Assembly: GCF_052057775.1 (NCBI RefSeq)
Contig: NZ_CP195121.1
Coordinates: 1,984,001 to 2,048,000 of the forward strand
Source: Methanococcoides sp052057775
GTDB taxonomy: Archaea; Halobacteriota; Methanosarcinia; Methanosarcinales; Methanosarcinaceae
Reading direction: 5' to 3'
Length of the DNA: 64,000 bases
Shown: piece by piece, positions 35,622-44,950 of the stretch
How the letters are laid out: every line of letters begins with the position of its first letter
Position numbering within the stretch: the stretch's first letter is position 1
Notes under the pieces: generated by a model
Seen by the model: the letters and a program-made list of their open reading frames with translations, nothing else
Told to the model about the DNA's origin: nothing
The model's database searches: none
Translations under genes and position numbers: made by a program

Positions 35622-36413
35622 TCAGCAGGAAAAACCATAGGACTTCAGTATCATCTGACCTTTTTCTCCTGTCACAAAATCTACAAACCTATCTGCTTCT
35701 TCTTTGTTTCCGGATGACTTCACGATTGCTATCGGGTAAATGATCTCTGAACTTAGCGAGGGTTTACAGACAAAGTTGATATTTCCAGATCCTGAATTTT
35801 CAAGATCTGTCATATAGACAAAGCCTGCATCCACTTCTCCTGTTTCTACATAGGTAAGAACCTGTTTCACATGTTCCGCAAAAATGATCTTACCTTCAAC
35901 TTCTTCCCATATACCCGCTTCAGTAAGAGATTGTTTTGCATATTTTCCAACAGGTACAGTATCAGGATGTCCCATGGTCAGTTTTTTTACTTCGCTGCTA
36001 GTGAGATCATCGATATTTGTGATCGCAAGATCACTGTTCCCGGGAACCACGAGGACAAGTGAGTTCGTTGCAAAATCTGCCCTTGAGCTGTTATCAATCA
36101 TTCCTTTGGAATCAAGTATATCCATATGCCTCCCGGAAGCTGAGGCAAACACGTCGATTGGTGCACCTGCTTCTATCTGCATCCTGAGGGATCCGGAACT
36201 TGCCAGGTTCAGTACGACATCGATGTCAGGATTTTCTGTTTCAAACTCTGAGATCAGTTCATCGAATGCTTCAGTAAGACTTGCTGCTGCAGATACTGTA
36301 ATAGTGGTACCGGGATCAATAGCATCATCTGCTGTCACCTATGCAGATGAGATAACCAGCACTGACATACAGATGAACATGATCCCGATTAATACCTTCA
36401 TGCTCTGCTTCAT
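35622..36413 (-). CDS. modA: Molybdate-binding protein ModA with in-frame amber codon in the signal peptide
   Basis: From ATG 36413 the frame reads a typical signal peptide (MKQSMKVLIGIMFICMSVLV, then ISSA, 24 residues), then TAG at 36341-36339 (codon 25), then VTADDAIDPGTTITVSAAASL and the complete periplasmic binding protein (PDIDVVLNLASSGSLRMQIE, DVFASASG). The only alternative start after the TAG is a GTG at 36338 that would leave no signal peptide and has no ribosome site. The host decodes UAG as pyrrolysine in MtmB, so read-through giving a Pyl at or next to the signal-peptidase site is plausible. A sequence error or a recent loss mutation is also possible. Total 262 residues plus the amber position. 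Confidence 0.8.
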
Positions 36414-36468
36414 ATCAACACTTCGCTGAAGTCCGTGTTCTGACGACACATATCCAAAAAGTCAAAAG

Positions 36469-36502
36469 TTATGTCATGATACTGGCCAATATCATGACAT
36501 AA
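36469..36502 (-). promoter_or_regulatory. Perfect 13-bp inverted repeat between nifN and modA
   Basis: TTATGTCATGATA (36469-36481) and TATCATGACATAA (36490-36502) are exact inverse copies around CTGGCCAA. On the transcript strand the hairpin overlaps the nifN stop codon and is followed by CTTTTGACTTTTTGG, so it may be a nifN terminator. The long palindrome 56 bp before modA could instead be an operator for a molybdate repressor of the ModE kind. Confidence 0.6.
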
Positions 36503-37892
36503 ACAATCCACTTTCATTCTGTAGCATCCCCCTTATTTCCAGGCTTTTTAGTTCCCGCCTGTTTTCGTCCACTTCAAGAAGTGTGTTGGTTATCCGATCC
36601 ACAAGTTCCATTGCACCCCTATAACCAACAGTCAATATACGCTGTGCTCCTAACCTGTCGTGAATAGGGAAGCCGACACGTATGAGAGGTATTCCCAGTT
36701 CGTTGGAAATGTACTTTCCATTGGAATTTCCTATGAGCATATCACAATCGATCTCTTTCATTGAATCATTCAATGTATCGAAATCTACTCCTTCCAGTAT
36801 TGTTGTTTCAAGGTCAGGCCGCAATTCTTCCACCCGTTTGCCGGCCATTCTGGTAAAGTTCTTGCTCTTGCTTCCGGATGCCACAAGTACCGGATGCATC
36901 CCCATCTCCAGAACAAGCGATAACAGACCCAATGTATTGTCCGGATCCCCATATATGGCTACCTTTACTCCATAGACATACTTGTGAGCGTCTATCATTG
37001 CATCGATCAACCTGCCCCGCTCTTCCAGAAACTCTTGCGGAATATCGATCTCTGCAATTTCTGAAAGTATGGAAAGCATTCTATCCGTGTACTCAAGTCC
37101 TATGGGTATTGGAATATCATAGGAAGGAACGTTGTGTGCAACTTTCAGATATTCTGCCGCTTTGTTATCATTAGTTATTCCCATGCCTATGGTTATTATG
37201 CTGTTCCCCATATTGGCAATGTCAGATAGCTTTGTTCCACCGGTAGCGATCTTTGGTAATGTCTCCTTCATTGGTGAATCGAATGTTTCGGAGACATCCG
37301 GCAGAAAGATGTAGGAACCAACAGTATCTGCAAGCATCTTTTTCAATTCACGGATATCCGCCGGAGAGATGCTTTCTTCAAGTATGAAATTCACGATCTT
37401 TTTTGTAAGGTGATCTCCACCAGGATCTGAAGTGAAATTCCTTACAATTGCTTCAACTGCTTTTATGTAACCGTTCGTGTGACTGGCCTCATAGCTTGGG
37501 GTGGACACCGGTATTATAGTAACTCCATCTGCAATACTGTTCTCTCTCCTGAATTCCTTAATTATCCTCTCAACATCATCCCCAATGGTCTCTGCAAGGC
37601 ATGTGGTGGCAACACCAACAACTCTTGGCTCGTACCTCGAGATGACGTTGTTCAGACCTTTTATCAGGTTCTCGGTTCCACCATAGACAGCTCCTCTCTC
37701 GCTCAGGGAAGTTGAAGCAATGTCCATAGGCTCCCTGAAATGATGTGCCAGGTGAAGGCGCATATAAGTGCTGCATCCCTGTGAACCGTGGAAAAGTACC
37801 ATGGTGTCCTCGATCCCCTTGAATGCCATTACACTGCCCATTGGCTGACACATTACGCAGGGATTTACCGTGGAATAATTCCTTTCGGTCAT
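36492..37892 (-). CDS. nifN: Nitrogenase cofactor scaffold protein NifN
   Basis: The protein has 466 residues. The N-terminus NPCVMCQPMGSVMAFKGIED and LFHGSQGCSTYMRLHLAHHFREP carry the cysteine ligands shared with NifK; TTCLAETIGDDVERI is the next landmark. It works with NifE as the scaffold on which FeMo-cofactor is matured. Its ATG overlaps the nifE stop by 4 bp. The best alternative, a second NifK, is less likely because of its place directly after nifE and the lack of nifK-specific residues. Confidence 0.88.
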   Translation of the reverse strand: MTERNYSTVNPCVMCQPMGSVMAFKGIEDTMVLFHGSQGCSTYMRLHLAHHFREPMDIASTSLSERGAVYGGTENLIKGLNNVISRYEPRVVGVATTCLAETIGDDVERIIKEFRRENSIADGVTIIPVSTPSYEASHTNGYIKAVEAIVRNFTSDPGGDHLTKKIVNFILEESISPADIRELKKMLADTVGSYIFLPDVSETFDSPMKETLPKIATGGTKLSDIANMGNSIITIGMGITNDNKAAEYLKVAHNVPSYDIPIPIGLEYTDRMLSILSEIAEIDIPQEFLEERGRLIDAMIDAHKYVYGVKVAIYGDPDNTLGLLSLVLEMGMHPVLVASGSKSKNFTRMAGKRVEELRPDLETTILEGVDFDTLNDSMKEIDCDMLIGNSNGKYISNELGIPLIRVGFPIHDRLGAQRILTVGYRGAMELVDRITNTLLEVDENRRELKSLEIRGMLQNESGLFMS

Positions 37893-39334
37893 ACTGTCAC
37901 CTCCACTGCAGGATTGATCTGTGGCACATAAACTGACTTGTTTTCCACAGTATCTTTTTTCTCTGCCCTAACTCTGCCCATCTCACGCACAGGCCTCCAG
38001 ACAGGACTGTTTATGGATGCGTCTATCTCACGTGCAAAGTTGACAAAACCATCAAATCCTTCGAATTCCAGGGTCCTGTCATGGTTGAAATCACAGAAAG
38101 CCACTCCAAGCTTGTAGGCAATGAATCGTTCCTTCACTCCCGCAACCATCAGGTCAGCCTTCTGCTTGACAATAAGCTCTGCAAGTTCCAGAGGATTCGC
38201 ATCATCTACAATTACAGTACCATCTTTGACCTGGTAACTTATCTGCTTGTAATCATCCCTTTTCCCTGTCTGGGTTCCAATGATGACCACTTCCATTCCC
38301 AGTTCCCTGTATCCTTTGATAAGGGTCAGGGCTTTTGCTGCACCGCCCATGTAAATGGCCGCTTTCTTACCTTTGACCCTTTCCCTGATACGTGAGATCT
38401 CAGGTATGATGCGTGCAGTCTCCTCTTCGATGATCTCCTCTGCTATTTTTTTCATCTCATCTGATCCGAAAAATTCAGCAGTTGTCCGAAGGGCATTCCC
38501 AAGGTCTTCCATACCAAAGAAACTTATCTTCTGGAAAGGGATCCCATATTCCTTTTTCATCCACTTTGCAAGATATGTCATTGACCCACTGCACTGTACA
38601 AGATTCAACTGGGCACCATGACACTTTGAGATGGAATCTATCGTAGAGTCACCGGTCATTGAAGTGATCACCTGAATACCCATTCTCTCAAATAGTGGTT
38701 TTACAAGCCAGACATCACCAGCAACGTTGAATTCCCCAAGAAGGTTTATTCTGTACTCGGATCTGATCTCAGGTTCCTTTGTACCGATGATCTCCATCAG
38801 GGCATTGCAGGCAGCCTTATAACCATCTGACTTTGTGCCTTTGAACCCCTCTGACTTTACAGGGATCACCGGAATTCCGTGTATCTCTGTGGAAGATTTA
38901 CATACGGCTTCAAGGTCATCCCCTATAATTCCAACAATACATGTGGAGTAGACGAAGATCGCAGGTGGATTATACTGTTCCACCAACTCATCAATGGCAT
39001 TGGACAGTTTAGTCTCACCTCCGAATACCACGTCCAACCCCTTCATATCGGTACTAAAGCTTGTACGATAGGTTTCAGAATCACTGGATTTACTACCCCT
39101 GATATCCCACGTATAGCTTGCACATCCGATCGGACCGTGAACAAGATGTACTGCATCGGTCACCGGATTGAGTGCAACACGTGCTCCTGAATACACACAG
39201 GCTCTCTGGCTCATTGAACCTGCAATGGAAGTATTGTCACAGGCAAGAGGCGATCCGCCTTTTTGTGCCTGCTTCAGAGCAATGTAAGGCTGTCTTTCTT
39301 CAAGAGTATCCACTAAGTTAGTAATTTCTGGCAT
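37889..39334 (-). CDS. nifE: Nitrogenase cofactor scaffold protein NifE
   Basis: The protein has 481 residues. It shows SQRACVYSGARVALNPVTDAVHLVHGPIGCASYTWDIRG-type sequence in short conserved pieces, with CVYSGAR and GPIGCASYTW providing cluster ligands, CIVGIIGDDLEAV for the third cysteine, and a C-terminal YKLGVAFCDFNHDR. It pairs with NifN. It starts 36 bp downstream of the nifK stop and overlaps nifN by 4 bp. Length is in the normal range for archaeal NifE. Confidence 0.92.
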   Translation of the reverse strand: MPEITNLVDTLEERQPYIALKQAQKGGSPLACDNTSIAGSMSQRACVYSGARVALNPVTDAVHLVHGPIGCASYTWDIRGSKSSDSETYRTSFSTDMKGLDVVFGGETKLSNAIDELVEQYNPPAIFVYSTCIVGIIGDDLEAVCKSSTEIHGIPVIPVKSEGFKGTKSDGYKAACNALMEIIGTKEPEIRSEYRINLLGEFNVAGDVWLVKPLFERMGIQVITSMTGDSTIDSISKCHGAQLNLVQCSGSMTYLAKWMKKEYGIPFQKISFFGMEDLGNALRTTAEFFGSDEMKKIAEEIIEEETARIIPEISRIRERVKGKKAAIYMGGAAKALTLIKGYRELGMEVVIIGTQTGKRDDYKQISYQVKDGTVIVDDANPLELAELIVKQKADLMVAGVKERFIAYKLGVAFCDFNHDRTLEFEGFDGFVNFAREIDASINSPVWRPVREMGRVRAEKKDTVENKSVYVPQINPAVEVTV

Positions 39335-39370
39335 ATCCTCACTCCTGCAAAATTTATCAAAGAGATCGTA

Positions 39371-40741
39371 TTATTGTACGACCTCCAGAACTGATTCGTC
39401 AACGGTCTTATCCTTGATATCAAGGAATGTATTGCCTATCCTCTCAACAAGCCGTGCTGCTCCTGAATATCCCATAATTGGGAAGTGGTGCAGATTCGCA
39501 CGGTCCATCACAGGGAATCCCACACGTATCAGAGGAATGTCCTCCGCAAGAGCGATGTGTTTGCCATAAGTGTTACCTATAAGCATATCCACTGGTTCGT
39601 TCTTTATTATCTGATGCAGGGTGAAAAGATCATCCTTTGAGAGGATCTTTGATTCCGGATATAACGGATGTACCATCTCGGAGACCTCTTCTTCGAACTT
39701 CTTGCTTGATGTACCGGTCAGGACAACTGTAGGTTCCATACCCATCTCAAGTACAAGGCTTGTAAGTCCCTTGATGATATCCGGATCTCCAAATATCGCT
39801 ACCTTCTTTCCGTGGAAATGTGGGTGAGCATCGGTCATCATATCCACAACCCTTCCCCTTTCTGCTTCCAGTTCAGGAGGTATAGGGACGTTTGCAAGCT
39901 CGGCGGCGTTCATTATGAATCTGTCAGTGTACTGTATTCCAATAGGTGCCGGGCCGATTTTTTCGGGGACCTTGAACTTCTTATTCAGCACCTTTGCTGC
40001 TGCACCACCTGCCATCTCGCACAAAGCTATGGTACCAAGGGAATTTGCAGTGTCCTCAATATCACCGATAGGTGTACCTCCCTTGGAATAAAGATCAGTA
40101 TTACCAAGATTGGGTGAATCAAAGACATCTGTCTGGTCCGGGAACACGATGGCAGGTATTTTCATTACGGAAAGGATCCTCTTGATCTCTCGTATATCGC
40201 TTGGATTCACAAACCCGGGAATAACGTTCAATTTACCGTTCGGCTTTGCTTTCTCGGCGAACTTTGATACGAAGGATTTTACCATATTGTCATAACCAGT
40301 TACATGTGAACCTACATAGCTCGGAGTTGATGCAGCACATAATTTGATGGAAGGATCAATGAGCTCTTCCATCTCCACATCTTCTATGATCTGATTTACA
40401 TCGTCACCTATAGTCTCTGCCACACAGGTCGTGTGTATAGCTATTACCTCTGGCTGATAAATGGCTTCGATGTTGGAAAGCGATTGTTTGAGGTTTGATG
40501 CACCACCAAACACCGCTGTACCTTCATAGAAACTGCTACTGGTAGCTGCAGTCGGTTCCCTGAAGTGTCTGGTAAGACACATGCGCAGGTATGAAAGACA
40601 TCCCTGTGAACCGTGGCTGTGGGGCATACAGTTGTGCACTCCCATTGCTGCATAGACCGCACCTATTGGCTGGCATATCTTTGCAGGATTGACGACAAGC
40701 GCATCACGCTGAACCTCTTCTTTTGGTGTATAATCTAACAT
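39371..40741 (-). CDS. nifK: Nitrogenase molybdenum-iron protein beta chain NifK
   Basis: The 456-residue protein is the beta subunit of dinitrogenase. P-cluster cysteines lie in KICQPIGAVYAAMG, SQGCLSYLRM and TCVAETIGDDVNQI. I chose ATG 40741 because GGAGTGAT lies the right distance before it; an in-frame GTG at 40750 falls inside that ribosome site. It lacks the N-terminal extension of about 50 residues found in Azotobacter NifK, as is usual for methanogen nitrogenases. It follows nifD by 15 bp. Confidence 0.94.
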   Translation of the reverse strand: MLDYTPKEEVQRDALVVNPAKICQPIGAVYAAMGVHNCMPHSHGSQGCLSYLRMCLTRHFREPTAATSSSFYEGTAVFGGASNLKQSLSNIEAIYQPEVIAIHTTCVAETIGDDVNQIIEDVEMEELIDPSIKLCAASTPSYVGSHVTGYDNMVKSFVSKFAEKAKPNGKLNVIPGFVNPSDIREIKRILSVMKIPAIVFPDQTDVFDSPNLGNTDLYSKGGTPIGDIEDTANSLGTIALCEMAGGAAAKVLNKKFKVPEKIGPAPIGIQYTDRFIMNAAELANVPIPPELEAERGRVVDMMTDAHPHFHGKKVAIFGDPDIIKGLTSLVLEMGMEPTVVLTGTSSKKFEEEVSEMVHPLYPESKILSKDDLFTLHQIIKNEPVDMLIGNTYGKHIALAEDIPLIRVGFPVMDRANLHHFPIMGYSGAARLVERIGNTFLDIKDKTVDESVLEVVQ

Positions 40742-40756
40742 TCCTATCACTCCCTG

Positions 40757-42334
40757 TTATTCTGCTCTCCATGGCACCTTCATGAATTTCCATGTGGGGC
40801 TGTTGATGGCCATATCCATGTCCTTTGCGAAGTTCAGCACTCCTGAAAAACCGGTATAACGACCACTGTAATCATAGGAGTGGATCTGCCTTGAAGGGAC
40901 TCCCATTTTCTGTGCCCAGTACTTATCCTTGATACCGGAGCAGAAAAGATCAGGTTTTAGCTCTTTGATCAGGTATTCAGTCTCATAGTGATTCAGGTCA
41001 TCTACAACTACAGTACCATCCTTTGTCTCGGGGAACATTCCCTCATAATCCATAAGTCCAAGCTTCTCTTTCAGCTCTTTCATGCGTTCTTCGCTTATTG
41101 CAGGTTCAAAACCCCCTTCCATCTCATAGTGGAGGTCTTCCAGCATAGTGCTTGAGGCCTTCTCCTTCATATCCTTGAGAATAGCACGTCCCTCATAGTC
41201 ATCCCTGTGGGCGAATTGGTATCCGGCCAGGACAACCTTCATCCCCAGATCCTCGAAAAGGTTCTGGTAGTGGTGTGATCTGGAGCCACCTGCATAGATG
41301 AAGACTTTCTTACCTTCCAGCTTCCTCCTGTACTTATCAAGCTCAGGAGCGATCTTTTCAACCTCTTCCCCGATAACCTCTTCAGTCTTTCTGGTGATCT
41401 CGGGATCATCAAAGAACTTCGCCATCTTCCTCAGGGATTTTTTCGTTGCTTCCACTCCTATGTAGTTGACCTTTAACCATGGTACACCATACTTCTCTTC
41501 CATCATACGGTTTGTATAGTTCACAGATCTGTGGCACATCAGGATGCTCAACTTTGCAAGATGGGCTTTTGCAAGGTCGTGGTATGATCCGTCACCTGTG
41601 AAACTTGAAACTATACGGTAACCGATCTTTTCAAGAAGTGGTGTGATCTCCCAGAGATCACCTCCGATATTGTACTCCCCGAATATGTTGATATCAAATG
41701 GTGTCGGGTCTTCCAGTTCCTCTGTACCGACCACGTGTTCCATCAGGACGTTACTTGCAATGTGGTGACCTGCTGACTGGCTTACACCACGGTATCCTTC
41801 ACAGCGAAGTGCCATGACCTTGACACCATGTTCATTCTCTGCTTCCTGAGCAACAGCTTCTATGTCATCTCCTATGAGTCCCACAGGACATGTGGCACAA
41901 ACCGAGATAGCACCGGGATTGAAGATGCGTACAGCATCATCGATAGCTGTCTTGAGCTTTTTCTCACCACCAAATACAATATCGGTTTCCTGCATATCTG
42001 TGGAGAAACAATATTGCATGTAATTGTCTTCCCCATCCTTTGCTTTGGCAAAATTACGTCTGGTACCCCAGGTAAAATATGCACAACCTATAGGACCATG
42101 GACAATATGCACCATGTCCTTGATAGGACCCATGACAACCCCCTTGCCTCCGGCAAAGGCACAGCCGCGATTTGTCATCACTCCGGGGATAACTTTGCTG
42201 TTGGCCTCTATGTGTTGTTCTGAGGAACAATCCCTGACGACCAGATGCTTCCTTCTGTCCTTTGCTACCTTCTCAGGATATTGTTTGAGCATATTGTCGA
42301 CTATACTCTGATTGTTCTGGATCTCTGAGCTCAT
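40757..42334 (-). CDS. nifD: Nitrogenase molybdenum-iron protein alpha chain NifD
   Basis: The protein has 525 residues. P-cluster ligands are in NRGCAFAGGKGV, GPIGCAYFTWGTRRN and ATCPVGLIGDDIEA. The FeMo-cofactor ligands are Cys in LMCHRSVNYTNRMMEEKYG and His in QIHSYDYSGRYTGFSG. These support the Mo-type enzyme, and the adjacent mod genes agree. An insertion of about 50 residues around 355-410 (KEKASSTMLEDLHYEMEGG) resembles that of methanogen and clostridial NifD. Its start overlaps nifI2 by 4 bp. Confidence 0.95.
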   Translation of the reverse strand: MSSEIQNNQSIVDNMLKQYPEKVAKDRRKHLVVRDCSSEQHIEANSKVIPGVMTNRGCAFAGGKGVVMGPIKDMVHIVHGPIGCAYFTWGTRRNFAKAKDGEDNYMQYCFSTDMQETDIVFGGEKKLKTAIDDAVRIFNPGAISVCATCPVGLIGDDIEAVAQEAENEHGVKVMALRCEGYRGVSQSAGHHIASNVLMEHVVGTEELEDPTPFDINIFGEYNIGGDLWEITPLLEKIGYRIVSSFTGDGSYHDLAKAHLAKLSILMCHRSVNYTNRMMEEKYGVPWLKVNYIGVEATKKSLRKMAKFFDDPEITRKTEEVIGEEVEKIAPELDKYRRKLEGKKVFIYAGGSRSHHYQNLFEDLGMKVVLAGYQFAHRDDYEGRAILKDMKEKASSTMLEDLHYEMEGGFEPAISEERMKELKEKLGLMDYEGMFPETKDGTVVVDDLNHYETEYLIKELKPDLFCSGIKDKYWAQKMGVPSRQIHSYDYSGRYTGFSGVLNFAKDMDMAINSPTWKFMKVPWRAE

Positions 42335-42711
42335 AGACCATCCCTCTCAACTGAAATATTGCCTTCCTCACCAGTTCTCACCCTCACTGATTCGGGTATG
42401 TCTATCACGAATATCTTACCATCACCAGCATGGCCGGTCTGGTTAACATTGATGATCCTCTGGACCACCCTGTCTGCTGCCTTATCATCCACAACAATAG
42501 TGAAAAGGCGTTTTGGAACAAAAGGAATGCAGTTCTTTGATGGTCCGATTTCCGGATCTGAAAGTGGAGGGTTGAACTCATAACACAATCCTTTCTGCTT
42601 ACCCCTTCCCATCACCATCTGGACGGTGAAAGAAGGATATCCGCAATCAGACAGGGCATCAAGTGTTTTCTTGACCTTGTTCATTCGAATGATTGCCTTA
42701 ATTTCTTTCAT
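42331..42711 (-). CDS. nifI2: Nitrogen regulatory PII-like protein NifI2
   Basis: The protein has 126 residues and is a PII-fold protein encoded between nifH and nifD, the hallmark position of NifI2. The T-loop region is variable (GRGKQKGLCYEFNPPLSDPEIG), and the C-terminal GDGKIFVIDIPESVRVRTGE matches PII. With NifI1 it blocks dinitrogenase when ammonium is added and is released by 2-oxoglutarate, as shown in Methanococcus maripaludis. It overlaps nifD by 4 bp, so production is coupled. Confidence 0.93.
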   Translation of the reverse strand: MKEIKAIIRMNKVKKTLDALSDCGYPSFTVQMVMGRGKQKGLCYEFNPPLSDPEIGPSKNCIPFVPKRLFTIVVDDKAADRVVQRIINVNQTGHAGDGKIFVIDIPESVRVRTGEEGNISVERDGL

Positions 42712-42731
42712 TTTACTCCTTCCTGGTGTTC

Positions 42732-43049
42732 TTAAAGTCCGGCTTCACCTGTGCGTATTGTGTAAGCGTTCTCCACAGGGCTTACGAAGATCTTTCCATC
42801 ACCATACTTGCCTGTGTGCGCTGAGATCTTTATGATATCAACAACCTTGTCCTTGTCCTCATCCTCTACGACCATCATCAGCATTGCTTTTGGAAGTTCA
42901 TCGAACTGCACGTCAGGTGTGTGAATACCCCTCTGCTTACCTCTTCCAAAGACGTCCATTTTGGTCAGGGAAACAAATCCGACCATCTCAAGTTCTTCAA
43001 CGATCTCAGACACTTTATTTGGCCTGACTATTGCACGAATCATCTGCAT
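42732..43049 (-). CDS. nifI1: Nitrogen regulatory PII-like protein NifI1
   Basis: The protein has 105 residues with the PII core MIRAIVRPNKVSEIVEELE, the T-loop segment GRGKQRGIHTPDVQFDELPK and GKYGDGKIFVSPVENAYTIRTGE. It partners NifI2 in post-translational switch-off of nitrogenase. ATG 43049 follows GGGGGTCAGCAA; an ATG two codons later is also possible. It lies 12 bp after nifH. Confidence 0.93.
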   Translation of the reverse strand: MQMIRAIVRPNKVSEIVEELEMVGFVSLTKMDVFGRGKQRGIHTPDVQFDELPKAMLMMVVEDEDKDKVVDIIKISAHTGKYGDGKIFVSPVENAYTIRTGEAGL

Positions 43050-43061
43050 TTGCTGACCCCC

Positions 43062-43883
43062 TCATAGTTCGATAATTCCGAATTCCACCATCATTGCTTC
43101 AAGATCATCCATTTCCAGAGGTTTTGGTACGACGAACTTGTCGTTATTCTCGATGTTCTCTGCCAGTGTAAGGTATTCCTTTGCCTGATCGGATTCAGGG
43201 TCAAAATCGATGACTGTCTTCTTGTTGATCTCCGCACGCTGTACGATATTGTCCCTTGGGACAAAGTGGATCAACTTGCTTCCAAGTCTTTCTGCAAAGG
43301 CCTCCAGAAGTTCCTTTTCACCATCGACTTTCCTGCTGTTGCAGATAATACCCCCAAGACGTGCTCCACCTTTTGCATATTTCTGAATTCCCTTGCAGAT
43401 GTTGTTAGCCGCATAGATCGCCATTAGCTCACCACTGGCTACAATGTAGATCTCCTGTGCCTTTCCTTCACGAATAGGCATGGCGAAGCCTCCACATACG
43501 ACGTCACCAAGTACGTCATAGAACACGTAGTCCGGGTTTTCCTCGTAGGCACCAAGGTTCTCAAGAAGACCAATTGATGTGATGATACCCCTTCCTGCGC
43601 ATCCAACTCCAGGTTCCGGTCCACCCGATTCAACACAGCTGATATTTCCAAAACCCGGCTGGATAAGGTCATCAAGTTTAACTGAATCATCACCCTCACT
43701 CCTTAATGTATCAAGCACCGTCTTCTGGCTAAGTCCCCCCAGAAGCATCCTTGTGGAATCCGCTTTCGGATCACACCCCACAAGCAGGATCTTCTTGCCC
43801 ATTGTCGCAAGCGCTGCTGTCAGGTTCTGTGTTGTGGTTGATTTGCCGATTCCGCCTTTCCCATATATTGCTACCTGTCGCAT
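43062..43883 (-). CDS. nifH: Nitrogenase iron protein NifH
   Basis: The 273-residue dinitrogenase reductase has Walker A YGKGGIGKSTTTQN (about 7-20), the switch I segment LLVGCDPKADSTR, and the cysteines bridging the 4Fe-4S cluster of the dimer in GVGCAGRGI and DVVCGGFAMP. The Arg after the second Gly in the first of these is the usual ADP-ribosylation site, though this organism uses NifI control. It is the first gene of the operon nifH-I1-I2-D-K-E-N. A palindrome lies in the promoter at 43919-43940. Confidence 0.96.
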   Translation of the reverse strand: MRQVAIYGKGGIGKSTTTQNLTAALATMGKKILLVGCDPKADSTRMLLGGLSQKTVLDTLRSEGDDSVKLDDLIQPGFGNISCVESGGPEPGVGCAGRGIITSIGLLENLGAYEENPDYVFYDVLGDVVCGGFAMPIREGKAQEIYIVASGELMAIYAANNICKGIQKYAKGGARLGGIICNSRKVDGEKELLEAFAERLGSKLIHFVPRDNIVQRAEINKKTVIDFDPESDQAKEYLTLAENIENNDKFVVPKPLEMDDLEAMMVEFGIIEL

Positions 43884-43918
43884 ATTGTTGCTCCTTCGAT
43901 GCCATTTTTGTCACTATA

Positions 43919-43940
43919 GATAAGTATTTATTTACTTATC
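43919..43940 (-). promoter_or_regulatory. Palindromic operator candidate before nifH
   Basis: GATAAGTA-TTTATT-TACTTATC is a perfect 8-bp inverted repeat with a 6-base spacer, the geometry of NrpR operators, although the sequence is not GGAA/TTCC. On the minus strand a TATA-like CTTATATTAG lies at about 43979-43970, so the palindrome covers the expected transcription start, a repressor position. Confidence 0.55.
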
Positions 43941-44083
43941 ATCAAACGGCAACCTATGTACGACTTTCTAATATAAGTACTTTGTCATAATATAAACAAA
44001 AAAATAAGATAATTAAAAAATATACAAAAAAAGAAATTAAAAATAATCGATACCAAGAGATGAAATTATTCTAAAAACAAAAT

Positions 44084-44950
44084 TTATCCCATTGAACCCA
44101 TGCTCATGAATCCGAAAATATCTTCAAATTTAATATCCTGAAGATTTTTTCGATACATGAAGACAGTGCTTCCTATGACCCCAAAACCCGCTTTGCTCAA
44201 TACCTCCCTTGCAACTTTATTTTCTGCAGGAACATCCAGTACAACGGATGAACCCTCCATTCTTGAAAGTGATTCTTCCAGCAAATTCGAAGCTATTCGC
44301 TCACTCCCATTTTCAACTTCCCACGGACCAATGACCTGCAGATCCTTTGTACCAGTCTTTAAGCTATAATACATCAGGAATGCAGGCCCATCTTCGATCA
44401 TTACACACTTACGTTCATTGATCAGTTTCCCAAATAAAGATGAGCGATCATCTCCCCAGCAGTTTTTATCGATCTTCATTATGCATTTTTTATTTTTGAG
44501 TGCAGACACCTTGTCCGTACTTTGCGATGCATGATCTCCCCGCGTATTGTTATTCTTCAACCATCTTAGAACTTCACCAGACCTTACAAATCCAAATCTG
44601 GTATAGAGGCAGACTGCATCATGTGCAGCATTGAGGTATATTGACTTTATTGAGTCATCACTCTCAAGATGCTGTATTGTGCACCCCAGAAGCTTGCTGC
44701 CAATACCAAGCTTTCTATACCCCTTGTCAACAATAAGATTACCAACCCAGGCACTTTGCCCATATTTAACACTCATAACAGCACCAATTACCTGATGACA
44801 AACCTCAGCTGTAAAACATCCCATCGGATTTGACTGCAGGATCAGTGAGAACTCATTAAGATCTGATATCCACCCTTCTGAATGAGCAAGAAATAAGATG
44901 TGTTCAAGATCTCCACACTCCATTTTTCGAATTTTCAATATTTTCTCCAT
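44084..44950 (-). CDS. GNAT-family N-acetyltransferase (two-domain)
   Basis: The protein has 288 residues. The first GNAT domain has the acetyl-CoA motif A at VDKGYRKLGIGSKLLG (about 73-88) and the end motif LYTRFGFVRSGEV. A second, more diverged GNAT half covers about 165-280 (VVLDVPAENKVAREVLSKAGFGVIG), as in Acetyltransf_18-type proteins. The acceptor is unknown. It lies between nif and glnK1-amt1 on the same strand, 194 bp from glnK1, with its own AT-rich upstream region, so a nitrogen link is possible but weak. Confidence 0.82.
   Translation of the reverse strand: MEKILKIRKMECGDLEHILFLAHSEGWISDLNEFSLILQSNPMGCFTAEVCHQVIGAVMSVKYGQSAWVGNLIVDKGYRKLGIGSKLLGCTIQHLESDDSIKSIYLNAAHDAVCLYTRFGFVRSGEVLRWLKNNNTRGDHASQSTDKVSALKNKKCIMKIDKNCWGDDRSSLFGKLINERKCVMIEDGPAFLMYYSLKTGTKDLQVIGPWEVENGSERIASNLLEESLSRMEGSSVVLDVPAENKVAREVLSKAGFGVIGSTVFMYRKNLQDIKFEDIFGFMSMGSMG

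Noticed and set aside
37892..39371. Alternative vanadium or iron-only nitrogenase instead of the Mo type
   Set aside because: There is no delta-subunit gene (vnfG/anfG) between the structural genes, nifEN and molybdate transport genes follow, and NifD has Mo-type landmarks.
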